Positions 49,067-58,778 of a stretch of DNA of 64,000 nucleotides are shown here, piece by piece. A program made the translations under genes and the position numbers. The notes under the pieces are model-generated. The model was not told where the DNA came from. It ran no database searches and saw only the letters and a program-made list of their open reading frames with translations. Origin of the DNA: Massilia niastensis DSM 21313 (GTDB lineage Bacteria > Pseudomonadota > Gammaproteobacteria > Burkholderiales > Burkholderiaceae_D); the NCBI RefSeq assembly GCF_000382345.1, contig NZ_KB908090.1, positions 1 to 64,000 of the forward strand, written 5' to 3'. The stretch's first letter is position 1. Each line of letters begins with the position of its first letter.

Positions 49067-51676
49067 CTACCCGACCAGGAACGCGCCGACCAGCGCGGCC
49101 GGCAAGGGACGCGCGAACAGGTAGCCCTGCGCGTACTGGCAGCCGAAGCTGCGCAGCAGCGCATACTGCAATTCGGTCTCGACGCCCTCGGCCACGACCT
49201 CCAGCTGCAGGCTGTTGGCCAGGGCCATCACCGCCGCGACGATCGCCCGGTCTTCCGAGCTGACGTCCAGCTCGCGCACGAAGACGCGGTCGATCTTGAT
49301 CTTGCGCACCGGGAAACGCTTCAGGTAGGCCAGGCTCGAATAGCCGGTCCCGAAGTCGTCGATCGACAGGCACATGTCCATCGCGTTGATCTGGCGCAGG
49401 ATGTCGAGCGTCTGCCCGCCGTGCTGCATCAGCGCGGTCTCGGTGATCTCGAATTCCACCAGGCTGGGGGCGATCCCGGTCTCCGCGACGATGCGGCGGA
49501 TCGACTCGACCAGCCCATGGTGGGTGAACTGGCGCGCCGACAGGTTGATCGCCAGCGGCACCACGTCCAGCCCTTCGCGCTGCCACGCCATGTTCTGGGC
49601 GCAGGCGGTGCGGATCACCCACTCCCCCACCGCCACGATCATGCCGTTCTCTTCCAGGATCGGGATGAACTCCTCCGGCCCCACCAGTTCGCTGCCGTTG
49701 CGGCGCCAGCGCAGCAGGACCTCGAGCGCGCACGGGCGGCGCGTGGCGGTATCCATGACCGGCTGGTAATACAGCTCGAACTCCTCGCGCGCCAGGGCGC
49801 CGCGCAGGCTCGACTCGAGGTCGAAATGGCGCGCCGCGGCCTGGTTCATGCGCTCGGTGAAGAACTGGTAGTTGTTGCGGCCGGCCGCCTTGGCGTGGTA
49901 CATCGCGGCGTCCGCGTGCCGCATCAGGGTCTCGACGTCGGGACCGTCGTCGGGATAGACGCAGATGCCGATCGACGGCGAGATATGCAGCTTGTGGCCC
50001 TCGTACGGGAAGGGCGATGCCAGCGCCTCGATGATCTTGTCGCCGACATGGCGGCACTCCTCGCCCGATTCGATCTCGGGCAGCAGCACCACGAACTCGT
50101 CGCCGCCCAGGCGCGCCACGGTGTCGCTGGCGCGCACCGCCACCACCAGCCGCTTGGCGACTTCGCGCAGCAGGTGGTCGCCGGTCTGGTGGCCGAGCGA
50201 ATCGTTGATGGTCTTGAAGCGGTCGAGGTCGAGGAACATCAGGGCCAGCTTGCCGCCGCTGCGGGTGGCGGCGCGGATCGCGCAGTCCAGCCGGTCAGAC
50301 AGCAGCGCGCGGTTCGGCAGGCCGGTCAGGCTGTCGTGGTAGGCCATGTGGTGCACCCGCGCCTCGGCCTGGCGCCGCTCGACGATCTCTTCCTGCAGCA
50401 GGGCGTTGGCGCCGGCCAGTTCCGCGGTGCGTTCGGCCACCCGGATCTCCAGCTCGTCGCGCGCGCGGCGCACCGCGTCGGCCGCCTCGCGCTGGGCGGT
50501 GACGTCGTCGACCAGCCAGACGCTGCGGCCGCGCTGCTGGGACGGGTCGAACAGGCGGCCCGACAGGCGCGCCCAGAAACGGGTGCCGTCGCAGCGCTCG
50601 AGCTGGTACTCGGCCATGTGGACCCGGCCGGCGGCGAAATCGCGCGCCGTCAGCTCGCGCGCGGCGAGCCAGCTGCCGTCGTCGGGATACAGGGTGCGCA
50701 CCTCGGCGCCGAGGATGCCGCCCGGCCTGCAGCCGAACAGCTCTTCCATCTTGCGGTTGCAGTGGAGCGTGCGGCCGTCCTCGATCACCGCGATGCCCAG
50801 CACCGCGCTGTCGAGGATCGCGCGGTTCTCCATCAGCGCCTCGCGCAGCGACTGCTCGTCGTTCTTCTCGCGGGTGCGGTCTTCCAGCATCCAGATCGTG
50901 CCCTTGTGCGGATCCTCCGGGTCGACCTGGTAGCCGATCATCTGCACCCAGACGCGGGCGCCGTCCTTGCGCACCAGGGTCTTTTCGGTACGGAAGGAAA
51001 TCCCGCGCGCGAGCTGCGGATAGGCGCTCACGCCCAGGTCCTCATAGGACTCGTCGTCCGGGTACAGCACGCGCGTGCTCATGCCGATCGGCTCGCCCTC
51101 GTCGAAACCGAACATGGACAGGAAGGCCGGGTTGGTGCGCCGGATCAGGCGGTCGCGGGTGAACATGATGCCGATCGTGGCGTTGGTCATGATCGCCTGC
51201 CCCTCGATCGAGGCCTGGCGCGCCTCGGTCACGTCCTCGATGATCCAGATCGTGCCCGCATCGCGCTGGGCCGGATCGATGGCGCGGGCGCGCAGCCGCG
51301 CCCAGAACAGGCTGCCGTCGCCGCGCCGGAACTGGTACTCGCACTTCTCGAACAGCCGGCCCGTCCCGAGCACGCCATAGGCCTCGGCGGCCAGCGCCTG
51401 GTAGGCCTCGGGCGAGGTGAACACATGGACCGGACTGGCGCCCGTGAGCTGCTCGCGCGTGTAGCGGAACATCTCGCAGATGCGCGGGTTGAAGGACTTG
51501 ATCTGGCCCGGCTGCGTAAACACGATGCCCACCGGCGCGTTCTCGAGGATGGCGCGCTGTTCGAGCACCATGCGGCACAGGGCCGCCGCCTCCGGGTCGG
51601 GCTGCTCATTGTCGCAGGCGGCGTCCAGCGGCGCCGCTGCAGGGTCGATCTCGGGTTGTTTGAATAGTCGGTCCAT
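49067..51676 (-). CDS. Multi-PAS GGDEF-EAL cyclic-di-GMP protein
   Basis: An 869-residue cytoplasmic protein. Three or four PAS/PAC modules lie in tandem (about 38-160, 160-285, 285-410), each with the WARL/WVQM-type PAC end, then a short coiled coil (about 400-435), GGDEF (signature G524-F528, GGDEF intact) and EAL (signature EVL, 652-654; DDFGTGYSSLAYL, VVAEGVET and QGYLFARP intact). Both catalytic domains look competent, in contrast to the protein at 656-3025. It converges with xthA, with seven bases between stops. Confidence 0.93.
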   Translation of the reverse strand: MDRLFKQPEIDPAAAPLDAACDNEQPDPEAAALCRMVLEQRAILENAPVGIVFTQPGQIKSFNPRICEMFRYTREQLTGASPVHVFTSPEAYQALAAEAYGVLGTGRLFEKCEYQFRRGDGSLFWARLRARAIDPAQRDAGTIWIIEDVTEARQASIEGQAIMTNATIGIMFTRDRLIRRTNPAFLSMFGFDEGEPIGMSTRVLYPDDESYEDLGVSAYPQLARGISFRTEKTLVRKDGARVWVQMIGYQVDPEDPHKGTIWMLEDRTREKNDEQSLREALMENRAILDSAVLGIAVIEDGRTLHCNRKMEELFGCRPGGILGAEVRTLYPDDGSWLAARELTARDFAAGRVHMAEYQLERCDGTRFWARLSGRLFDPSQQRGRSVWLVDDVTAQREAADAVRRARDELEIRVAERTAELAGANALLQEEIVERRQAEARVHHMAYHDSLTGLPNRALLSDRLDCAIRAATRSGGKLALMFLDLDRFKTINDSLGHQTGDHLLREVAKRLVVAVRASDTVARLGGDEFVVLLPEIESGEECRHVGDKIIEALASPFPYEGHKLHISPSIGICVYPDDGPDVETLMRHADAAMYHAKAAGRNNYQFFTERMNQAAARHFDLESSLRGALAREEFELYYQPVMDTATRRPCALEVLLRWRRNGSELVGPEEFIPILEENGMIVAVGEWVIRTACAQNMAWQREGLDVVPLAINLSARQFTHHGLVESIRRIVAETGIAPSLVEFEITETALMQHGGQTLDILRQINAMDMCLSIDDFGTGYSSLAYLKRFPVRKIKIDRVFVRELDVSSEDRAIVAAVMALANSLQLEVVAEGVETELQYALLRSFGCQYAQGYLFARPLPAALVGAFLVG

Positions 51677-51809
51677 CGATACTTGCTGGTAACGCCCTTA
51701 TGCCCGATGAATTGCTAGATTGCAAATCATAAACCAGAAATGAAGGGAGTTGTGCTACTAGCAAGCATGATGCGGGGAAAACGCCACACTGGCCCTTTCC
51801 CCGGGGCGA

Positions 51810-53000
51810 TCAGAAGCTGTCGCCCGGAACCCGCACCCAGCCTTCCATCAGCACGCGCGCGCTGCGGCTCATGATGGCCTTGCTGACGCTCCATTCGCCG
51901 TCGACCTGCACCGCTTCGGCGCCCACGCGCAGGGTGCCGGACGGGTGGCCGAAGCGCACCGCGGTGCGGGCGCCGCCGCCGGCGGCGAGGTTGACCAGGG
52001 TGCCCGGAATGGCGGCGGCGGTGCCGATGGCGACCGCCGCGGTGCCCATCATTGCATGGTGCAGCTTGCCCATCGAGAGGGCGCGCACCAGCAGGTCGAC
52101 GTCGCCGCTGGCCACCTGCCTGCCGCTCGAGGCGACATAGTCGGCCGGCGCGGCCACGAAGGCGACCTTGGGCGTGTGCTGGCGCTTGGCGGCGTCCTCG
52201 ATGCCCGCGATCAGGCCCATGCGCAGCGCGCCGTGGGCGCGGATGGTCTCGAACATGGCCAGTGCGCGCGGATCGCCGTTGATGGCTTCCTGCAGCTCAG
52301 TGCCGGTATAGCCGAGCGCCTCGGCGTTCAAGAAGATGGTGGGGATGCCGGCGTTGATCATGGTCGCCTTGAGCGTGCCGACGCCCGGCACCTCCAGCTC
52401 GTCGACCAGGTTCCCGGTCGGGAACATGGCGCCGCCGGCGCCCTCTTCTTCCGCGGCCGGATCCATGAATTCGAGCTGCACTTCGGCCGCCGGGAAGGTC
52501 ACGCCGTCGAGCTCGAAGTCGCCGGTTTCCTGGACCTGGCCGTCCGCCACCGGCACGTGGGCGACGATGGTCTTGCCGATGTTGGCCTGCCAGATGCGCA
52601 CGGTGGCGACGCCGTCGCGCGGGACGCGCTCCGGGTCGAGCAGGCCGCTGGCGATGGCGAAGGAACCGACCGCCGAGGACAGGTTGCCGCAGTTGCCGCT
52701 CCAGTCGACGAAGGGCTTGTCGATCGCGACCTGGCCGAACAGGTAGTCGACATCGTGCTCCGGGCGGCTGCTCTTCGCGACGATCACGGCCTTGCTGGTG
52801 CTCGAGGTGGCGGCCCCCATGCCGTCGATCTGCTTGCCGTAGACATCGGGGCTGCCGATCACGCGCAGCAGCAGCGCGTCGCGCGCCGCGCCGGGCACGC
52901 GCGCGGCTTCGGGCAGGTCGTCCAGGCGGAAGAACACGCCTTTGCTGGTGCCGCCACGCATGTAGGTGGCGGGAATCCTGATTTGTGGTACGTGGGGCAT
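51810..53000 (-). CDS. prpF: PrpF, aconitate-delta-isomerase-type AcnD partner
   Basis: A 396-residue protein of the PrpF family (diaminopimelate-epimerase fold). YMRGGTSKGVFF at the start, DWSGNCGNLSSAVG and GMGAATSSTSKA are family hallmarks. It isomerises the trans/cis double bond in the 2-methylaconitate made by AcnD and is required when AcnD replaces PrpD. ATG 53000 starts the conserved RIPATYMRGG region; the frame to 53072 extends into the acnD–prpF spacer. It is the last gene of the prp operon. Confidence 0.94.
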   Translation of the reverse strand: MPHVPQIRIPATYMRGGTSKGVFFRLDDLPEAARVPGAARDALLLRVIGSPDVYGKQIDGMGAATSSTSKAVIVAKSSRPEHDVDYLFGQVAIDKPFVDWSGNCGNLSSAVGSFAIASGLLDPERVPRDGVATVRIWQANIGKTIVAHVPVADGQVQETGDFELDGVTFPAAEVQLEFMDPAAEEEGAGGAMFPTGNLVDELEVPGVGTLKATMINAGIPTIFLNAEALGYTGTELQEAINGDPRALAMFETIRAHGALRMGLIAGIEDAAKRQHTPKVAFVAAPADYVASSGRQVASGDVDLLVRALSMGKLHHAMMGTAAVAIGTAAAIPGTLVNLAAGGGARTAVRFGHPSGTLRVGAEAVQVDGEWSVSKAIMSRSARVLMEGWVRVPGDSF

Positions 53001-53105
53001 GTGCTTGTCCTTGATATGGGGATTGCGGTCGGGGTGACGCTGGTGGAACGCGTGGACGGCGGAGCCGTCCACGCGTTCAACGCAAGCCGAAACGACCTCG
53101 ACGTA

Positions 53106-55712
53106 TTATGCTGCCGCCTTCGATGCGCTCGACTCGAGGAAGTCCTGCGCGAAGCGCTGCAGCACGCCGCCCGCCTCGTAGATCGCCACTTCCTCGGCGG
53201 TGTCGAGACGGCAGGTCACCGTCACCTCGACCGTTTCGCCGTTCCTGCGATGGATGACGAGAAGCAGGTCGGTGCGCGGGGTGCGCTCGCCGACCACGTC
53301 GAAGGTCTCGGTGCCGTCGATGCCCAGGCTCCGGCGGTTCACGCCCGGCTTGAACTCCAGCGGCAGCACGCCCATGCCCACCAGGTTGGTGCGGTGGATG
53401 CGCTCGAAGCCTTCGGCCACGATCGCTTCCACGCCCGCCAGGCGCACGCCCTTGGCCGCCCAGTCGCGCGACGAGCCCTGGCCGTAGTCGGCGCCGGCGA
53501 TCACGATCAGCGGCTGCTTGCGCTCCATGTAGGTCTCGATCGCTTCCCACATGCGGGTCACCTGCCCTTCCGGCTCGATACGCGCCAGCGAACCGGCCTT
53601 CACGTTGCCCATGGCGTCGCGCACCATCTCGTTCTTCAGGGTCGGATTGGCGAAGGTCGCGCGCTGCGCCGTCAGGTGGTCGCCGCGGTGGGTGGCGTAG
53701 GAGTTGAAGTCCTCTTCCGGCAGGCCCATCTTCGCCAGGTACTCGCCGGCCGCGCTGTCGAGCATGATCGCGTTCGACGGCGACAGGTGGTCGGTGGTGA
53801 TGTTGTCGCCCAGGACCGCCAGCGGACGCATGCCGGACAGCGTGCGCTCGCCGGCCAGCGCGCCTTCCCAGTACGGCGGACGGCGGATGTAGGTGCTCGT
53901 CGGGCGCCAGTCGTACAGCGGATCGACCTTGCTGCCGTCGTCGGCCACGCGCGCGAACATCGGCGTGTAGACCTTGCGGAACTGTTCCGGCTTGACGCTG
54001 GACTCGACGATGGCGTCGATCTCCTCGTCCGAGGGCCAGAGGTCGGCCAGGCGCACTTCCCTGCCCTGGGCATCCAGTCCCAGCACGTCCTTCTCGATGT
54101 CGAAGCGGATGGTGCCGGCGATCGCGTAGGCCACCACCAGCGCCGGCGAGGCCAGGAAGGCCTGCTTGGCGTAGGGGTGGATGCGGCCGTCGAAGTTGCG
54201 GTTGCCCGACAGGACGGCGGTCGCGTACAGGTCGCGTTCGATGATCTCCTGCTGGATGCTTGGCTCCAGCGCGCCGCTCATGCCGTTGCAGGTGGTGCAG
54301 GCGAAGGCGACCACGCCGAAGCCGAGCTTTTCCAGTTCCGGCATCAGGCCCGCTTCTTCCAGGTACAGGGCGACGGCCTTCGAACCCGGCGCGAGCGAGC
54401 TCTTGACCCAGGGCTTGCGCACCAGGCCCAGCTTGTTCGCGTTACGCGCCAGCAGGCCGGCCGCGATCATGTTGCGCGGGTTGTTGGTGTTGGTGCAGCT
54501 GGTGATGGCCGCGATGATGACGGCGCCGTCCGGCATCAGGCCAGGTTCGTTCTCGACCACGCCGCTGATGCCGCGCGCCGCCAGCTCCGAGGTCGGCACG
54601 CGGCTGTGCGGGTTGGACGGGCCGGCGATGTTGCGCACCACGGTCGACAGGTCGAAGGACAGCACGCGCTCGTACCGGGCGTTCTTCAGGCTGTCGGCCC
54701 ACAGGCCGGCTTCCTTCGCATAGGTCTCGACCAGCTCGACCGTTTCCTCGTCGCGGCCGGTCAGGCGCAGGTACTTGATGGTCTGCTCGTCGATGTAGAA
54801 CATCGCGGCGGTGGCGCCGAATTCCGGGGCCATGTTGGCGATCGTGGCGCGGTCGCCCAGGGTCAGGCTGGCTGCGCCCTCGCCGTAGAACTCGAGGTAG
54901 GCCGAGACCACTTTCGACTTGCGCAAAAACTCGGTCAGCGCCAGCACGATGTCGGTGGCGCTGATGCCCGGCTGCGCCTTGCCGGTCAGCTCGACGCCGA
55001 CGATGTCGGGCAGGCGCATCCAGGAGGCGCGGCCCAGCATGACGCTTTCGGCTTCCAGGCCGCCCACGCCGATCGCGATCACGCCGAGCGCGTCGACCAT
55101 CGGGGTGTGGGAGTCGGTGCCGACCAGGGTGTCCGGATAGGCGACGCCGTGCTCGGACTGGATCACCGGCGACATGCGCTCGAGGTTGATCTGGTGCAGG
55201 ATGCCGTTGCCCGGCGGGATCACGTCGACGTTCCGGAAGGCTTTCTTGGTCCAGTCGATGAAGTGGAAGCGGTCTTCGTTGCGGCGGTCTTCGATCGCGC
55301 GGTTCTTGGCGAAGGCATCCGGATCGAAGCCGCCGCACTCGACGGCCAGCGAGTGGTCGACCACCAGCTGGGTCGGCACCACCGGGTTGACCAGGGCCGG
55401 GTCGCCGCCCTGCGCCGCGATGGCGTCGCGCAGGCCGGCCAGGTCGACCAGGGCGGTCTGGCCGAGGATGTCGTGGCAGACGACGCGCGCCGGGAACCAC
55501 GGGAAGTCGAGGTCGCGCTTGCGCTCGATGATCTGCTTCAGCGCGTCGGTCATGGCGCTCGGCTCGCAGCGGCGCACCAGGTTCTCGGCCAGCACGCGCG
55601 AGGTGTACGGCAGCGTGTCGTAGGCGCCGGGCTGGATGGCGTCGACCGCGGAGCGGGTGTCGAAGTAGTCCAGGCTGGTGCCAGGAAGGGGTTTGCGGTG
55701 GTTGGTGTTCAT
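53106..55712 (-). CDS. acnD: Fe/S-dependent 2-methylcitrate dehydratase AcnD
   Basis: An 868-residue aconitase-family enzyme. Cluster-ligating cysteines lie in TSCTNTNNP and FACTTCNGMSG, with GADYGQGSSRDWAAKG in the swivel domain. It dehydrates 2-methylcitrate to 2-methylaconitate in the methylcitrate cycle; together with PrpF it replaces PrpD. It starts nine bases after prpC. The ordinary citrate-cycle aconitase is expected elsewhere. Confidence 0.95.
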   Translation of the reverse strand: MNTNHRKPLPGTSLDYFDTRSAVDAIQPGAYDTLPYTSRVLAENLVRRCEPSAMTDALKQIIERKRDLDFPWFPARVVCHDILGQTALVDLAGLRDAIAAQGGDPALVNPVVPTQLVVDHSLAVECGGFDPDAFAKNRAIEDRRNEDRFHFIDWTKKAFRNVDVIPPGNGILHQINLERMSPVIQSEHGVAYPDTLVGTDSHTPMVDALGVIAIGVGGLEAESVMLGRASWMRLPDIVGVELTGKAQPGISATDIVLALTEFLRKSKVVSAYLEFYGEGAASLTLGDRATIANMAPEFGATAAMFYIDEQTIKYLRLTGRDEETVELVETYAKEAGLWADSLKNARYERVLSFDLSTVVRNIAGPSNPHSRVPTSELAARGISGVVENEPGLMPDGAVIIAAITSCTNTNNPRNMIAAGLLARNANKLGLVRKPWVKSSLAPGSKAVALYLEEAGLMPELEKLGFGVVAFACTTCNGMSGALEPSIQQEIIERDLYATAVLSGNRNFDGRIHPYAKQAFLASPALVVAYAIAGTIRFDIEKDVLGLDAQGREVRLADLWPSDEEIDAIVESSVKPEQFRKVYTPMFARVADDGSKVDPLYDWRPTSTYIRRPPYWEGALAGERTLSGMRPLAVLGDNITTDHLSPSNAIMLDSAAGEYLAKMGLPEEDFNSYATHRGDHLTAQRATFANPTLKNEMVRDAMGNVKAGSLARIEPEGQVTRMWEAIETYMERKQPLIVIAGADYGQGSSRDWAAKGVRLAGVEAIVAEGFERIHRTNLVGMGVLPLEFKPGVNRRSLGIDGTETFDVVGERTPRTDLLLVIHRRNGETVEVTVTCRLDTAEEVAIYEAGGVLQRFAQDFLESSASKAAA

Positions 55713-55721
55713 GGCGGTGCG

Positions 55722-56888
55722 TTATTTGCGATCCGCGATCGGCACGAACTTCAGGTCTTCCGGACCCACATAGTTCGCGCTCGGGCGGATGATCTTGTTG
55801 TCGATGCGCTGTTCGATGACGTGCGCGGCCCAGCCGGAGGTGCGCGAGATGACGAACAGCGGGGTGAACATGGCGGTCGGCACGCCCATCATGTGGTACG
55901 ACACGGCCGAGAACCAGTCCAGGTTCGGGAACATCTTCTTGACTTCCCACATGACCGATTCCAGGCGCTCGGCGATGTCGAACATCTTCATCGAGCCGGC
56001 TTCCTGCGACAGGCTGCGCGCGACTTCCTTGATCACCTTGTTGCGCGGGTCCGAGATCGTGTAAACCGGATGGCCGAAGCCGATCACGACTTCCTTGTTC
56101 GCCACGCGGTTGCGGATATCGGCTTCGGCTTCGTCGGCGTTCTCGTAGCGCTTCTGGATCTCCAGCGCCACTTCGTTGGCGCCGCCGTGCTTCGGACCGC
56201 GCAGCGCGCCGATCGCGCCGGTGATCGCCGAGTGGATGTCGGAACCGGTGCCGGCGATCACGCGGGCGGTGAAGGTCGAGGCGTTGAACTCATGCTCGGC
56301 GTACAGGATCAGCGAGGTATGCATCGCCTTGACCCAGGATGCCGACGGCTTTTCGCCGTGCAGCAGGTGCAGGAAGTGGCCGCCGATCGAGTCGTCGTCG
56401 GTTTCCACCTCGATGCGCTTGCCGTTGTGGCTGAAGTGGTACCAGTACAGCAGCATCGAGCCGAACGAAGCCATCAGGCGGTCGGCGATATCGCGCGCGC
56501 CCGGCATGTTGTGGTCGTCCTTTTCCGGCAGGGCGCAGCCCAGGGCCGACACCCCGGTGCGCATCACGTCCATCGGGTGGGCACCGGCCGGCAGCGCCTC
56601 CAGCGCGCTCTTGACCGCCTGCGGCAGGCCGCGCAGCGATTTCAGCCTGGCCTTGTAGCCCTTCAGTTCCGCCACCGTCGGCAGCTTGCCGTGCACCAGC
56701 AGGTAGGCGATCTCTTCGAATTCGCAGGAGTCGGCGACGTCGAGGATGTCATAGCCGCGGTAGTGCAGGTCGTTGCCCGTCTTGCCCACCGAGCACAGTG
56801 CGGTGTTGCCGGCGGCGACGCCGGACAGCGCCACGGATTTCTTCGGCTTGAAGGTCGGGAGGTCGGTTGCGGTGTTCTGGATGCTCAT
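55722..56888 (-). CDS. prpC: 2-methylcitrate synthase PrpC
   Basis: A 388-residue citrate-synthase-family enzyme that condenses propionyl-CoA with oxaloacetate. [23 protein letters not shown]... begins the protein (residues ~24-48), [13 protein letters not shown] and [14 protein letters not shown] are the catalytic His/Asp regions. The LSGV...TALC.V.K..N.L.YRGYDI opening distinguishes PrpC from GltA. It follows prpB by 16 bases. Confidence 0.95.
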   Translation of the reverse strand: MSIQNTATDLPTFKPKKSVALSGVAAGNTALCSVGKTGNDLHYRGYDILDVADSCEFEEIAYLLVHGKLPTVAELKGYKARLKSLRGLPQAVKSALEALPAGAHPMDVMRTGVSALGCALPEKDDHNMPGARDIADRLMASFGSMLLYWYHFSHNGKRIEVETDDDSIGGHFLHLLHGEKPSASWVKAMHTSLILYAEHEFNASTFTARVIAGTGSDIHSAITGAIGALRGPKHGGANEVALEIQKRYENADEAEADIRNRVANKEVVIGFGHPVYTISDPRNKVIKEVARSLSQEAGSMKMFDIAERLESVMWEVKKMFPNLDWFSAVSYHMMGVPTAMFTPLFVISRTSGWAAHVIEQRIDNKIIRPSANYVGPEDLKFVPIADRK

Positions 56889-56904
56889 CTGGGTAGTCTC
56901 CTGA

Positions 56905-57795
56905 TTACTTGGCTTTGCTTTGGGCGAACAGGGCGTCGAGCTTCTGTTCGTAGCTGTGATAGTCGATGCGTTCGTACAGTTCGGCGCGGGTCTGCATGGT
57001 GTCGACCACGTTCTGCTGGGTGCCGTCGCGGCGGATCGCGTTGTAGACGTTCTCGGCCGCCTTGTTCATGGCGCGGAAGGCCGACAGCGGGTACAGCACC
57101 AGACCGACGTGGGCGCTTGCCAGTTCCTCGACCGTGAACAGCGGGGTCGAACCGAATTCGGTGATGTTGGCCAGCACCGGCACCTTCACGGCGTCGGCGA
57201 ATTGCTTGTACATGTCGAGGCTGGTCATCGCTTCCGGGAAGATCATGTCGGCGCCCGCCTCCACGCAGGCCACGGCGCGCTCGATGGCGGCGTCCAGGCC
57301 CTCCACGGCCAGCGCGTCGGTGCGCGCCATGATCACGAAGTTCTCGTCGGTACGGGCGTCGGTGGCGGCCTTGATGCGGTCGACCATCTCGTCCTTGCCG
57401 ACGATTTCCTTGCCCGGGCGGTGGCCGCAGCGCTTGGCGCCGACCTGGTCTTCGATGTGGCAGGCCGCCGCGCCGAACTTGATCAGCGAACGCACGGTGC
57501 GCGCGACGTTGAAGGCCGAGGCGCCGAAGCCGGTGTCGACGTCGACCAGCAGCGGCAGGTCGCACACGTCGGTGATGCGGCGCACGTCGGTCAGCACGTC
57601 GTCGAGGTTCGAGATGCCCAAGTCGGGCAGGCCCAGCGAGCCCGCGGCCACGCCGCCGCCGGACAGGTAGATCGCCTTGAAGCCGGCGCGCTTGGCCAGC
57701 AGGGCATGGTTGGCGTTGATCGCGCCGACCACTTGCAGCGGGGATTCTTCCTGGACGGCCTTGCGGAATGCGGCGCCTGCGGAGTATTGGCTCAT
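56905..57795 (-). CDS. prpB: Methylisocitrate lyase PrpB
   Basis: A 296-residue ICL/PEPM-family lyase that splits 2-methylisocitrate to pyruvate and succinate. The active-site loop [12 protein letters not shown] (C123) is intact, with DVDTGFG for Mg binding. It is the first gene of prpB-prpC-acnD-prpF. A -24/-12 promoter lies 45 bases upstream and the PrpR-type palindrome farther upstream. Confidence 0.96.
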   Translation of the reverse strand: MSQYSAGAAFRKAVQEESPLQVVGAINANHALLAKRAGFKAIYLSGGGVAAGSLGLPDLGISNLDDVLTDVRRITDVCDLPLLVDVDTGFGASAFNVARTVRSLIKFGAAACHIEDQVGAKRCGHRPGKEIVGKDEMVDRIKAATDARTDENFVIMARTDALAVEGLDAAIERAVACVEAGADMIFPEAMTSLDMYKQFADAVKVPVLANITEFGSTPLFTVEELASAHVGLVLYPLSAFRAMNKAAENVYNAIRRDGTQQNVVDTMQTRAELYERIDYHSYEQKLDALFAQSKAK

Positions 57796-57840
57796 GCTGT
57801 TACCTTTCGAATGATGCGTGGGTGAGATGGCTACGTTAAT

Positions 57841-57855
57841 GCAAAGGCCATGCCA
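57841..57855 (-). promoter_or_regulatory. Sigma-54 (-24/-12) promoter of the prp operon
   Basis: Read on the minus strand, TGGCATGGCCTTTGC matches the RpoN consensus TGGCACG-N4-TTGC with the invariant GG and GC exactly 10 bases apart. Transcription would start near 57829, about 34 bases before prpB. It requires an enhancer-binding activator; PrpR (60915-62522) carries the GAFTGA loop needed. Confidence 0.85.
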
Positions 57856-57969
57856 GCCTGTTTGCGCGTGCGCACGCAGGCGCGCCGAGCTTAAAATTCC
57901 TGTATTTTCAATGAGTTACGGCAAGCCCCTACCCCAGGCTTGCGGAGCATGGGGATGCAATGTTTCACG

Positions 57970-57990
57970 CGTGTTTCATTATGAAACACG
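57970..57990. promoter_or_regulatory. PrpR-type upstream activating palindrome
   Basis: CGTGTTTCA-TTA-TGAAACACG is a perfect 9-3-9 palindrome about 115 bases upstream of the -24 element, the right distance for a looping enhancer. Its core TGTTTCA-N3-TGAAACA recurs at 60868-60884 in front of prpR. An extra half-site TGTTTCA lies at 57961-57967. Confidence 0.82.
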
Positions 57991-58078
57991 TTGAACAAAA
58001 TGGAAACGCGCAGATGCCGCCGGAGAGAGAGTGCCGGCCAGCCCTGTACGCACGTCAGGGCGGACCGGCACTGGCACT

Positions 58079-58531
58079 TCAGGTGGTGATGACACCCAGC
58101 GCGACATCGATATTGCCGCGCGTGGCTTTCGAGTAAGGGCACAACTGGTCAGCGGCGTGTGCGATCGTGGCCGCCGCGTCCGGGTCGAAGCCCGGCAGGA
58201 CGAGGTTCAGGCGCGCCCGGATGAGGTACTCGGCGCCGGCCGTTCCCAGGTCCACGTCGATTTCCACCGCGGTATCCGGTGGCAGCGTGATTTTCTTTTC
58301 CTTGGCCACGACACTGACGGCGGCCAGGTAGCAGGCCGACCAGGCGCCGGCGAACAGCTGCTCCGCAGTCGGGTGCGGCAAGACGGCCTCGAAGGCATGC
58401 TCGCGGGCGCCCGGGCCTCCGGCGCTCGTATTGATGCTGACCTTACCGTCATGATGGCCGGCAAGGAGCCGCCCGTCGCTCGAGGTGGTACGGGTTCGTC
58501 CGGTGGCCAGCACTTTCGTGATCTTGTTCAT
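58079..58531 (-). CDS. ohr: Organic hydroperoxide resistance protein (Ohr/OsmC family)
   Basis: A 150-residue thiol peroxidase. The redox pair C67 (AWSACYLAAV) and C131 in CPYSKATRGNIDV is the Ohr subclass signature. It detoxifies organic hydroperoxides using lipoyl-dependent reductants. ATG 58531 follows an AGGGAG ribosome site; the frame upstream has no coding character. No MarR-type OhrR gene is adjacent, so its regulator is elsewhere. Confidence 0.93.
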   Translation of the reverse strand: MNKITKVLATGRTRTTSSDGRLLAGHHDGKVSINTSAGGPGAREHAFEAVLPHPTAEQLFAGAWSACYLAAVSVVAKEKKITLPPDTAVEIDVDLGTAGAEYLIRARLNLVLPGFDPDAAATIAHAADQLCPYSKATRGNIDVALGVITT

Positions 58532-58731
58532 GATGCGCTCCCTGTAATGGAATGGGTCTCCTTGTTCTTGTCCTCGCACTTCAATCGCATGCGATAAATT
58601 TAGTGTAGGCGCGCAGATCGCGAAGTCAATGACCCTTCCGTCTGGGCCCGCCTGTTTAGATGTACGCACGCGCGCCGGTGACCGGGCCATGACAAGGCCG
58701 AATCCACAGCCAACGCGCACAGAGCCTTATG

Positions 58732-58754
58732 AAAAAACCCCGCCGAGGCGGGGT
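58732..58754 (-). terminator. Rho-independent terminator of the actP unit
   Basis: The stem ACCCCGC/GCGGGGT (58737-58743/58748-58754) with a poly-A run at 58732-58737 gives a U-tract on the minus strand, 25 bases after the actP stop. Confidence 0.9.
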
Positions 58755-58778
58755 CTGGACAAGCACACTGACGAGGGA

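Noticed and set aside
51945-57137. Very long plus-strand open frame (1730 codons) across the prp operon
   Set aside because: It lies antisense to prpF, acnD and prpC, has His/Ala/Gly-rich sequence without any domain, and is explained by high GC at third positions of the real genes.
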